Shown: one piece after another, positions 18,124 through 25,848 of the stretch | Numbering within the stretch: the first letter of the stretch is position 1 | Layout of the letters: each line of letters starts with the position of its first letter | Source: Fibrobacter sp. | Lineage (GTDB): Bacteria; Fibrobacterota; Fibrobacteria; Fibrobacterales; Fibrobacteraceae | Direction: 5' to 3' | Length of the DNA stretch: 38,763 nucleotides | Assembly: GCA_012515825.1 (NCBI GenBank) | Contig: JAAYXQ010000269.1 | Coordinates: 1 to 38,763, forward strand | Translations under genes and position numbers: made by a program | Notes under the pieces: generated by a model | The model's input: only the letters and a program-made list of their open reading frames with translations | Databases searched by the model: none | What the model was told of the DNA's origin: nothing

Positions 18124-18632
18124 TTTAAGAGCTCTAAATGTAAGTGCTCGTTTGATTTTCCATTGACTTCCAAAAGCACACGCCCTTTTTTATAAATTCT
18201 TATTTGAGCTTTTTCTAAAAGCTCTTTTTTTTGTCTTGAATTTAAATCCTTTGTCCTAAAATCAATGGCTTTGTTATAATAATGCTTAGAGAATCTCGCA
18301 TGATAAGGATAATCATTAGCACTCGTAATAGTTGGCACATAGCTATCCCCCATGACTTCATGAAATACACATACAATATCCAAAGCTAAAGAATCTAATG
18401 AAGGTTCCATTTTATCCAAATAAACCCCCTTTTTTTGTTTTGTTCTTGCAAGTAGCAAACGATGTACATCATCAGCACTAAAGGAATAAGTTTTAAAAGA
18501 ATCAGAAGAAATGAATATTGAAGAGGAACTTTCTATAATAGAATCTTTCGAAAAAGATTTTGTTGTATTTTGCCAAACAAAAATGGCTATTATTATGACA
18601 AAAAAAAGAGGTAGTAAGTATAAATAACGCAT
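18120..18632 (-). CDS. Small membrane-anchored M15-like peptidase
   Basis: The 170-residue product has an N-terminal membrane helix (2-20) and a serine-rich tether. Its C-terminal domain carries a zinc-peptidase-like pattern: SKHYYNKAIDFR gives H117 and D124 in the S-x-H-x6-D arrangement of M15 D-Ala-D-Ala carboxypeptidases, and NEHLHLE supplies H163/H165 near the end. This suggests a periplasmic peptidoglycan peptidase, but the domain is short and the call is from motif only. Its stop codon shares TTA with the stop of the convergent gene, a 4-nt overlap. No good ribosome binding site is seen. Confidence 0.55.
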   Translation of the reverse strand: MRYLYLLPLFFVIIIAIFVWQNTTKSFSKDSIIESSSSIFISSDSFKTYSFSADDVHRLLLARTKQKKGVYLDKMEPSLDSLALDIVCVFHEVMGDSYVPTITSANDYPYHARFSKHYYNKAIDFRTKDLNSRQKKELLEKAQIRIYKKGRVLLEVNGKSNEHLHLELLN

Positions 18633-18675
18633 CTGTGAATATAAAAAATACTATTTTATAGCAAGGAGATTTCTT

Positions 18676-19035
18676 ATGAAAAAACAAATCCTTTTTTTTA
18701 CATCCATTCTTTTTGTCCTATTCCTAGCTGGCTGTTCTGAAAAAGAAAAACCTAACTACCAAGGTTTCTGGTTAGGAGAAGAAAATATGATCTTTGAAGT
18801 TAAACAAACCAGTGATGGTAAGTATACGGTTTCTAACATTAATGGTTCTCTTAACGCTGAATATAAAGATGAAGCCTTACGCGGTAAAAATTCTTTAGAT
18901 ATGGAATTTTATATGACCGTTAAAGGGGATTCAGCTTATTATACATTCGGTACAATCACCACTGGTTATAAGCGAATCGATGAAAAATCATATAAAGATA
19001 TTTTTAACTCTCTAAAACCAATGACCGCTCAATAA
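18676..19035 (+). CDS. Small lipoprotein of unknown function
   Basis: A 119-residue protein with a lipoprotein signal peptide: a hydrophobic run and an LAGC lipobox, with the lipidated cysteine at about residue 20. The mature part (GFWLGEENMIFEVKQTSDG and on) looks like a small beta-rich domain and lacks a recognised signature. A strong AAGGAG site lies upstream of the ATG. It diverges from the M15-like gene with only a 43-bp gap and is followed by its own terminator, so it is probably monocistronic. Confidence 0.78.
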   Translation: MKKQILFFTSILFVLFLAGCSEKEKPNYQGFWLGEENMIFEVKQTSDGKYTVSNINGSLNAEYKDEALRGKNSLDMEFYMTVKGDSAYYTFGTITTGYKRIDEKSYKDIFNSLKPMTAQ

Positions 19036-19081
19036 CAAATTCTTTTGGTCATTAGTTAAAAACTCTATACAATCTACTTAT

Positions 19082-19113
19082 AAAAAAAGGCTCATTAAAA
19101 TGAGTCTTTTTTT
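19082..19113 (+). terminator. Intrinsic terminator after the small lipoprotein gene
   Basis: A hairpin of about 11 bp (AAAGGCTCATT pairing with AATGAGTCTTT, one G-U pair) with a very short loop is followed by a run of seven T. Confidence 0.75.
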
Positions 19114-19140
19114 ATAAAATGACTTCAACTTGGTAAGCTT

Positions 19141-19175
19141 AAAATGATTAATCAACAACGTGATAGAATCATTTT
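19141..19175 (-). terminator. Possible terminator of the PiT-HTH operon
   Basis: AAAATGATT and AATCATTTT form a 9-bp stem around a 17-nt loop, 16 nt beyond the stop of the HTH-like gene. The T-tract on the minus strand is short, so termination strength is uncertain. Confidence 0.4.
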
Positions 19176-19190
19176 TTATACAACAGTATA

Positions 19191-19445
19191 TCAGTTTGAT
19201 TCATTGTTTTCTTCTAATTCTTCAGATAAATTATTAGGAAACAAATATTCTTTCTTATAAAGTTTTTCTGGTTGCAAAGTTTTGTTTAAAGCTTCTGTCA
19301 CGAGAACTTTCATCTTTTTAGAAAGAGGACGTTTACCAGTTCTTGCTTTTTGAACCGTCTTATGAGATAATTGCTTAGAAGAGGCTTCGACTAAAGCATG
19401 ATTATCAAGATTAGCTTCTGTTAAAATTTGATCAAGAATTGTCAT
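19191..19445 (-). CDS. Small HTH-like DNA-binding protein
   Basis: An 84-residue protein. The segment LVEASSKQLSHKTVQKARTGKR has the helix-turn-helix spacing of Cro/XRE-like domains with a basic end, followed by a second helix (SKKMKVLVTEALN) and an acidic tail (EELEENNESN). DNA binding is inferred from pattern only. Its ATG overlaps the transporter stop by one base (TAATG), so it is translated by coupling from the PiT gene. That placement suggests a role tied to phosphate uptake, which is unproven. Confidence 0.55.
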   Translation of the reverse strand: MTILDQILTEANLDNHALVEASSKQLSHKTVQKARTGKRPLSKKMKVLVTEALNKTLQPEKLYKKEYLFPNNLSEELEENNESN

Positions 19446-21685
19446 TAGCTCATCAACTTTCTACTGAATTTTGTTAAAAATAACGACGTATCGACAATAG
19501 ATTTTGTCTCGTACAAAATAGTAAGGAAAACAATACTTGCACGTGTATTGGATTTCTGATTCTTAATCAAATCCGTCTGTTCTTTTCTAATAGAAATGAC
19601 TTTTTCACTAAGGATACGCCCTCGTTCTTCCAAATCCATGCAATTGTCGTATATCCCAGAGAAAATCATACGTCCGCAATCTTCAATATAATCTGTAATT
19701 TCAGACCATAGAGAATCTAATACTTTCTTTTGATTCTTACTTATTGGAGCAAAATGATTGTCTACGTGCTGCAAGCTTGGGTCACAAATACGATCTAAAT
19801 GGAAAACCATATCACTTGCATAATCATTGGCTTGTATCAAGAAAAATGTTTTGGCAATAGCGTCATCCGAACTCATCTTTCGAGAAGCAAGAGTACCTTG
19901 CCTTTTTAATCTTTTTACCACATTTTTTTGATCGTCAATTTTATGATTGACCATGCGTAATTTGGTTAAATCTTCTGTAATAAAAGCCGTAATAAGATCT
20001 CTATAACGATCTTCCACCCAAATTAAATGCCATCCCCACTCTTCTTTATAATGATCTCTAACTAATTCAAGGGTTTCTTTTGGATCGTTACTAATCATGA
20101 TCTTATGGAAACGTTCTTGAGCTAAATCTTTAGCATGAGCTTTTTTCTTGAAGCGTTTTGAAGAACGAACTAATAAGAAGATTACTACTACAAAGAAAGA
20201 AAATAAAATTGGGAAGCCACCGATATAAATTAAAGCACATACGATAAAAGCACTAATAAATGCTGCAAAGGCTGTAAAGAACCAACCGCCAATAACAGAA
20301 AGTACGCCAGAAATACGATATACAGCACTATCTCTACCCCACGCTTTATCAGCAAGAGAAGTACCCATAGCCACCATAAAAGTGACATAAGTAGTAGAAA
20401 GTGGTAATTTTAAGGAAGTACCTGCAGCAATTAACAAGCTCGCCAGCATTAAATTAACAGAAGCACGCACTAAATCAAAAGAAGCCCCTTCTGCATGTAA
20501 TGTGAGTTTCGAGTCATCTAAACGGGAATGTGTCCATTTTAGAAGTCTTTTAGGGAGCATGTGAGCAATAGATTCCCCAATAGAATGACTCCAACGCACT
20601 ACGGCTCTTGCGACAGGATTGGTTCCAAAAGGTTCATCGGATTCACCCTGAGAAGAAAGAGATAAAGAAGTTTTAATCACATTATGTGCTTTTTTAGAGG
20701 TCAAAAGAGCAATAACCATGATAACGCCAGCGACTACTAAAATCCAGCTATCCCCACTAGCAGAGCTTTGTAAAGAAGTCATTAAAAAAGTATCTACTGA
20801 AGTTCCATTAGCACTAAAATCTTGAAAAGAAGAAAGAGCTGCTAAAGGGACACCAATAAAATTGACTAAATCATTACCAGCAAAAGCGAGAGCTAAAGAG
20901 AATGTACCTAAAGCGACTATCCATTTGAAAACATTAATTTTAAGAAAAAGAAGAAGGTATGAAAACAAAGCAAAGAAGATAAAAGCACCTATAAAAAGTT
21001 CGATGGAATAGTCTTTTATAAAATGAAAAAAAGGCAATTTTGCTATGACAGAGTCTTTTAACCCTTTGAATAAAATAAAGTAAACAATGGAGCTAAATGA
21101 AAGGCCTCCAAAAAGGCCAATAAAATACTTCAATCTTTTTTGAAAATCAAAAGTCAACATCAAGCGCGTAATATACTGGACAATGGTACCAAAAGTAAAG
21201 GCGATCGCTACAGAAACAAATATGGCAAAAATGACAGATAATGCTTTTTCTGTATTAATCAACATACCAAAACTTAAATCACCGTTACTTTGTATGATTT
21301 TAAATAATGAAAGAGCAAAAGCTCCTCCTAGTAGTTCAAAGACCATTGAAACTGTAGTAGAAGTAGGCATTCCAAAAAAGTTAAACGTATCAAGTAAGAT
21401 CACATCCGTAATCATCACACCCATAAAAATGGCCATAATTTCTACAAAGTAAAAATGCTGAGGTTGAAAAATACCATGACGAGCAATATCCATCATCCCA
21501 CTAGAAAAAGAGGCTCCGACAAAAATGCCTAGAGCCGCTATAAAAAGAATTGTTTTAAACTTAAAGGCTTTTGAACCAACCGCTGAATTTAAGAAGTTTA
21601 CAGCATCATTACTTACGCCAACAAATAAATCAAAAATAGCAAGAGTAAAAATAAGGATTAATGCAATAAGATATAGAGTTTCCAT
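19445..21685 (-). CDS. PiT-family inorganic phosphate transporter with PhoU-like C-terminal region
   Basis: A 746-residue integral membrane protein. It has the two inverted signatures of the PiT (PHO4) family: GVSNDAVNFLNSAVG near residue 23 and FAGNDLVNFIGVPLAAL near 268. About a dozen hydrophobic helices occupy residues 5-500. The tail (about 515-746) is soluble, helical and charged, resembling PhoU/DUF47 proteins that often accompany PiT permeases; here it is fused. It likely imports phosphate using the ion gradient. It is followed by the HTH-like gene with a TAATG junction. An ompA terminator lies in its upstream region, so it must have its own promoter. Confidence 0.9.
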   Translation of the reverse strand: METLYLIALILIFTLAIFDLFVGVSNDAVNFLNSAVGSKAFKFKTILFIAALGIFVGASFSSGMMDIARHGIFQPQHFYFVEIMAIFMGVMITDVILLDTFNFFGMPTSTTVSMVFELLGGAFALSLFKIIQSNGDLSFGMLINTEKALSVIFAIFVSVAIAFTFGTIVQYITRLMLTFDFQKRLKYFIGLFGGLSFSSIVYFILFKGLKDSVIAKLPFFHFIKDYSIELFIGAFIFFALFSYLLLFLKINVFKWIVALGTFSLALAFAGNDLVNFIGVPLAALSSFQDFSANGTSVDTFLMTSLQSSASGDSWILVVAGVIMVIALLTSKKAHNVIKTSLSLSSQGESDEPFGTNPVARAVVRWSHSIGESIAHMLPKRLLKWTHSRLDDSKLTLHAEGASFDLVRASVNLMLASLLIAAGTSLKLPLSTTYVTFMVAMGTSLADKAWGRDSAVYRISGVLSVIGGWFFTAFAAFISAFIVCALIYIGGFPILFSFFVVVIFLLVRSSKRFKKKAHAKDLAQERFHKIMISNDPKETLELVRDHYKEEWGWHLIWVEDRYRDLITAFITEDLTKLRMVNHKIDDQKNVVKRLKRQGTLASRKMSSDDAIAKTFFLIQANDYASDMVFHLDRICDPSLQHVDNHFAPISKNQKKVLDSLWSEITDYIEDCGRMIFSGIYDNCMDLEERGRILSEKVISIRKEQTDLIKNQKSNTRASIVFLTILYETKSIVDTSLFLTKFSRKLMS

Positions 21686-21720
21686 TTTAAAATCCTAAAA
21701 CAAGTTGCTGTGCTAAAGAT

Positions 21721-21749
21721 AAAAAAAAATCTAATACTTTTGTATTAGA
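21721..21749 (-). terminator. Intrinsic terminator of the OmpA-family gene
   Basis: On the minus strand an 8-bp perfect stem (TCTAATAC with GTATTAGA) and a 4-nt AAAA loop are followed by a run of nine T. It sits between the OmpA gene and the PiT gene. Confidence 0.75.
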
Positions 21750-21788
21750 GTTTAGTAATAAAATGAACTATTTGTTTATACTAGAAAA

Positions 21789-21830
21789 TACTAGGCAAAA
21801 ATGAATCTAAAGGTTCATTGTAGCCTAGTA
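21789..21830 (-). other. Two-tier inverted repeat in the ompA 3' region
   Basis: An outer 8-bp perfect arm (TACTAGGC with GCCTAGTA) encloses an inner 8-bp arm (AATGAATC with GGTTCATT, one G-U pair) around a TAAA loop. It begins 21 nt after the ompA stop and precedes the T-rich terminator, so it could protect the mRNA 3' end or act as a first terminator. Confidence 0.5.
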
Positions 21831-21850
21831 TTACGATCTATTTTTTCAAA

Positions 21851-24700
21851 TTACTCTGCTCGATGCATTTCTATGCGTCGATTTTGTTCACGACCTTCCT
21901 TAGTTTTATTATCGGCCACTGGTTCTTCATCTCCATGACCAAAGGCTTTCATACGTTTCTTTGGAACACCTTGAGAAGCAAGATAGTTTACAACTGATTG
22001 AGCACGTTGTAAAGACAATTTCTTGTTTTTAGCAGGACGACCCACATTATCTGTATGACCGTGAATTTCAATGTTTACAGAGGCATTTTCTGGAGCAAGT
22101 AACTGTTCAGCAATAACCTTAAGAACTTTCTTGGCATTTGATTCAAGAATTGAACTACCGCTCTTAAATGTAACACCTTCCAGTTTCACATTTTCTTCAA
22201 TTTCCTTAACAGGACAGCCATTGGATTCTACAGAGCCTGAATCTAATGGACAGCGATCTAGACCCTTACAAGTATTTACAAACTTGCTGAGCAACTTCTT
22301 CTGAGTTACCCAAGGATCACAGACACCATCTTTATCTAAGTCAGGATCTTCTAAAGGACAACCTTTATTTTCAATAGGACCGACTTCAGTAGGACATCTA
22401 TCAGCGCCCTTACAAACGGATTCAAATTCTTTCAAAAGACCTTTTTCAGTGACCCAAGAAGCACAGACACTATCTTTATCTGGATCTGGATCGGCCACTG
22501 GACATCCGTTATTAAAGACAGGACCAAATTCTGTAGGACACTTATCAGAACCCTTACATACATCCTTAAATTGATCTAGCATTCCTTTTTCTATAACCCA
22601 AGAAGCACAGACACTATCTTTATCTGGATCTGGATCATCAATTGGGCAACCGCCATTAAATTTAGGGCCAAATTCTGTAGGACAGTTATCAATTCCTTTA
22701 CATATAGTCTTGAATTGATCTTGCATTCCTTTTTCTTTTACCCATGGAGCACAGAGGGAGTCTTTATCAATATCAGGATCTTCCACAGGGCAACCGTTAT
22801 TAATTAGTAAACCTGCTTCTGTTGGGCACTTATCAGAACCCGTACAAACATTTACAAAACGATCTTGTTGCTTTTTCAAAGCAACCCATTGATCACAAAC
22901 GCTATCGTTATCGGTATCTGGATTATCAAATGGGCAGCCTTCGTTATCAGCAGGACCAAATTCATATGGGCATTTATCAACACTCTTACATTTTTTCACA
23001 GTAGAGTCTGTTGGATTTTCAAAGAAGTAACCCATTTTCTGTTTGATCACCCATTCATCACAAAGACCATCGCCATCAGTATCTGGATCTGGCCATGGAC
23101 AGCCTTTATTTGCAGCAGGGCCAGCTTCACCTGGGCAATTATCGTAACCCTTACATAGATTTGCGAAATCAGAAAGTTTATCTTTTTGAGAAACCCATGG
23201 ATCACAAATGCCATCGCTATCTACGTCTGGATTATCTTGAGGACAACCTTTATTCGTTGTAGGACCAGCTTGTGTTGGGCAACTATCTACACCTTTACAT
23301 ACACCCTTAAAGCGCTTACTCATCTTTTTCTGTTTTACCCAAGGATCACAAATGCCGTCGGCATCGGTATCTGGATTATCTAGAGGACAACCGTCTTTAC
23401 CTTCTCCCTTTTCATTTGGACATTCATCAACACCTTTACAAACATCAACAAAAATATCTAATAAACCTTTTTCAGAAACCCAAGCATCACAAAATCCATC
23501 GCCATCAATATCTGGTTCTGGGAATGGACAACCACCATTTCTAATATGACCAAATTCATCTGGGCAAGAATCTTCTTCATCTACAACAGTATCATCATCA
23601 CGATCTTGTGGTAGTAAGAAACCGCTCCAAGTAATACCACCATAAACACTATATTCAGGAACAATACGTCCGTTATAAGTTATTGTTCTAGTATGATTAT
23701 CGTCATCAATATGATAAGCAGTTAAGTTGTTAATGTACTGATCATTAACAAAGGAATAAGATCCACCAATATGAACATCAAGACCTACAGGAAGATGAAA
23801 AACAAGAGCTCCTGTTAATTCAGCTAAGTTCAAAGTTTCATCTTTACCATTTGAGGAGTTCTTAAATTCAGGCATGAAATCCATGTAGTATTCAGCAAAT
23901 AAAGAAAGGAATTCAAAGAAGAAAAATTCAGTAGCCACACTTCCATGAATAATATTTAGATAAGAAGTTGAGTCAGCATCTTGAGGCTTTACATAACGGT
24001 AACCGCCATTAAAATGAAAAATCCAAGGAATGCCTCCATCTAGCTTACCAAAGTCAATCGATAAAGCTCCTCCACCTCGAAATAGAAGATTAAGGTTATC
24101 ATAACCAAAAGATTCAGCTTTTAATGATTCTGTATTAATGTATTCTGGTTCACGAACCCACATACCATCTTCACCTAAATCCGATGTACCGATATCGATA
24201 CCACCAAAAAGAGCAATATCAAATGGTTGATAATCAGGAAGAGGAAGTCTTATTTTAATATCAGCTTTTAAATTTCCAATATAGCCGACATCGGTTCCAG
24301 TAACTGGAGAATTACCGTTTGTTTCAGTACCGACTCGTTCATAATAAACAGGGAGAGTAACCCCTATATCAAAATAATTGGATAAGCCTAGTCCAAAACT
24401 GATGTAACTATTAATTCCAAGGAAATCGTTGATTTTGCTATAGCTCGTATCAGATGGATCTCCATTTTTATATGATAAAAATTGTGTTAAGTGTTGAGAG
24501 TCGCCACCTCTGTCTTCAATCATTGAGAAATCGTTCGTCACGTTTCCTAAAATTGAAAAAGTTAGTTTAGAATGTCCAAGACTTTGTGCTGATTGAGTTT
24601 TATTCACACCAGCAAAACCATATTTATTAATCGTTTTTGTGTCCGAAGCGTAAACACTTGTTATTGCAAAAAGCAATAAGGACAAGTAAAGTCGTTTCAT
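21851..24700 (-). CDS. OmpA-family protein with barrel and nine TSP3-like repeats
   Basis: The 949-residue protein has a signal peptide (about 1-19) and an N-terminal beta-rich domain, probably a membrane barrel (20-362). A Ca-binding-like Asp-rich linker follows (366-395), then nine repeats of 48 residues (397-832). The peptidoglycan-binding OmpA domain is at 838-949 (IHGHTDNVGRPA, LSLQRAQSVVNYL, NRRIEMHRAE), with the usual Asp and Arg for diaminopimelate. Each repeat reads D-x-D-x-D-x-x-C-x-x-W-V, then about 15 residues, C-K-G-x-D-x-C-P, and ends near N-x-G-C-P. It likely bridges outer membrane and wall. AAGGAG lies before the ATG. Confidence 0.9.
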   Translation of the reverse strand: MKRLYLSLLLFAITSVYASDTKTINKYGFAGVNKTQSAQSLGHSKLTFSILGNVTNDFSMIEDRGGDSQHLTQFLSYKNGDPSDTSYSKINDFLGINSYISFGLGLSNYFDIGVTLPVYYERVGTETNGNSPVTGTDVGYIGNLKADIKIRLPLPDYQPFDIALFGGIDIGTSDLGEDGMWVREPEYINTESLKAESFGYDNLNLLFRGGGALSIDFGKLDGGIPWIFHFNGGYRYVKPQDADSTSYLNIIHGSVATEFFFFEFLSLFAEYYMDFMPEFKNSSNGKDETLNLAELTGALVFHLPVGLDVHIGGSYSFVNDQYINNLTAYHIDDDNHTRTITYNGRIVPEYSVYGGITWSGFLLPQDRDDDTVVDEEDSCPDEFGHIRNGGCPFPEPDIDGDGFCDAWVSEKGLLDIFVDVCKGVDECPNEKGEGKDGCPLDNPDTDADGICDPWVKQKKMSKRFKGVCKGVDSCPTQAGPTTNKGCPQDNPDVDSDGICDPWVSQKDKLSDFANLCKGYDNCPGEAGPAANKGCPWPDPDTDGDGLCDEWVIKQKMGYFFENPTDSTVKKCKSVDKCPYEFGPADNEGCPFDNPDTDNDSVCDQWVALKKQQDRFVNVCTGSDKCPTEAGLLINNGCPVEDPDIDKDSLCAPWVKEKGMQDQFKTICKGIDNCPTEFGPKFNGGCPIDDPDPDKDSVCASWVIEKGMLDQFKDVCKGSDKCPTEFGPVFNNGCPVADPDPDKDSVCASWVTEKGLLKEFESVCKGADRCPTEVGPIENKGCPLEDPDLDKDGVCDPWVTQKKLLSKFVNTCKGLDRCPLDSGSVESNGCPVKEIEENVKLEGVTFKSGSSILESNAKKVLKVIAEQLLAPENASVNIEIHGHTDNVGRPAKNKKLSLQRAQSVVNYLASQGVPKKRMKAFGHGDEEPVADNKTKEGREQNRRIEMHRAE
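22205..23512 (-). repeat. Coding tandem array of nine 144-bp units in the OmpA gene
   Basis: Starts of the repeated D-x-D-x-D motif fall at residues 397, 444, 492, 540, 595, 643, 691, 739 and 787, giving a 48-residue period. One unit is 47 long, and the fourth is 55 because of an inserted ENPTDST segment. Units 7 and 8 share a stretch of about 40 bp that is identical in the DNA, at about 22456-22495 and 22600-22639, exactly 144 bp apart. That indicates recent duplication or gene conversion. Confidence 0.88.
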
Positions 24701-24828
24701 ACAATCTCCTTTGATACAGATAGCTAAACAGCAATAAATCTTATTTCCCTTAATCTAGTTCCAAAATCTAATTTTTCAAAGATTTTTGAAAATAAAAGCT
24801 ATTTTCATGACGAAAATATCATCTATTT

Positions 24829-25482
24829 TTATTCAAATAGAGAAGGATGTTCCCTTTTTAAGCTGAGAAAGCCTGAGGGACTCACTATTAAGTGATCTAA
24901 AACAGGAATAGACAGTAGTTGCCCAGCCTTACACAGCGTTCGAGTAATATTTAGATCATCAGAGCTTGGATCTAAATTGCCAGAGGGGTGATTATGTGCA
25001 AAAATAACGGCGACAGCTCTATTTTCAATGGCTTTTGTAAATGCTTCTCTAGGATGTACTTGAGTTTGATTAGCAAGTCCAACAGTCAATGTGTGTGTTT
25101 CAATTATATTATTTGCAGAATTTAAAGAAATAACGACAAAATTTTCCTGAAGTGCATTTTTTAGAAACGAAAGTGAATTTAAGGCTTGCTCTGGAGAGTT
25201 AATTTCTTGACGAATTCCAGAAAACAAAAAACGACCCGACAATTCTAAACAGGCAAGAATCTGCGAAGCTTTAACAGGACCAAGCCCTTTTATTTTCAAT
25301 AAGTCCTCTAGTTTTGGCACTCTTGGCTGTACTGAAATATATTCAGCCAATTCCTCAGCTAAAGAGAATACATTTTTATTTTTACTCCCCTTCCCTAATA
25401 TTAAAGCAAGTAATTCTTTAGTGGAAAGCACTGATGTTCCTTGCTCTTTCATTTTTTCTCTAGGTTTAAGCTCTGTAGTCAT
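24829..25482 (-). CDS. radC: RadC family JAB-domain protein
   Basis: A 217-residue protein with the N-terminal RadC helical domain (HhH-like LEDLLKIKGLGPVKASQIL) and the C-terminal JAB/MPN metalloprotease-like fold. The JAMM-type motif HNHPSGNLDPSSDD (H-x-H-x10-D region) is intact. The name comes from an old repair phenotype now attributed to other genes; the true role is unknown. A GGAG site lies close to the ATG. It diverges from ilvB across a 366-bp AT-rich gap. Confidence 0.93.
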   Translation of the reverse strand: MTTELKPREKMKEQGTSVLSTKELLALILGKGSKNKNVFSLAEELAEYISVQPRVPKLEDLLKIKGLGPVKASQILACLELSGRFLFSGIRQEINSPEQALNSLSFLKNALQENFVVISLNSANNIIETHTLTVGLANQTQVHPREAFTKAIENRAVAVIFAHNHPSGNLDPSSDDLNITRTLCKAGQLLSIPVLDHLIVSPSGFLSLKREHPSLFE

Positions 25483-25848
25483 ATTTTCTCCTTAATTCGT
25501 ATTTACTGTTTAAACGTTTTGGAAAGAAAAAAAGACAACTCTTTATTATTTTTTTACATAAACCAAAAAAGCATTTCTTTTATAAAAAAAAAGCCTGTTT
25601 TAAATCTCTTCAATCAAAAAATAAACCTACTTTCAACAGAATAAGCTTGTTTTTAGATTCATAAATTTAATTTTAACCCAAGTTCATGTTATTTTTATTT
25701 GATTTTAAAGTTTTAAAGATCTTCTTAAATAAAGTTTTTCAAAAATCATTACATAAACAGCACAAAAAATATTTTTCATTAATTTTAATTTTAAAAATCA
25801 AATAAATTATTCTATATTTTAATAAGTTCTTTTCAAAACGAGTTCAAA
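25483..25848 (+). other. AT-rich divergent intergenic region (radC/ilvB)
   Basis: The 366 bp contain no convincing gene. Only a short low-complexity open frame is present, with no ribosome binding site and no family resemblance. A TATATT at 25813-25818 could be a -10 box for ilvB, but no good -35 is visible. I see no leader peptide rich in Ile, Val or Leu codons and no attenuator hairpin. Confidence 0.5.

Noticed and set aside
22205..23512. Regular direct repeats that might be a CRISPR array
   Set aside because: The 144-bp period, continuous reading frame and conserved D-x-D and C-P protein motifs show a coding repeat; there are no short identical repeats with unique spacers.
22071..23549. 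Several plus-strand open frames of 60-97 codons opposite the OmpA repeats
   Set aside because: They repeat with the 144-bp period and are antisense shadows of the repeat codons; no ribosome binding sites or family features.
25441..25644. 67-codon plus-strand frame over the radC start and intergenic region
   Set aside because: Low-complexity Lys/Phe/Ser-rich product, no ribosome binding site, overlaps the radC start on the opposite strand.
25483..25848. Attenuator or leader peptide for ilvBN
   Set aside because: No short frame rich in branched-chain codons and no terminator/antiterminator pair visible.
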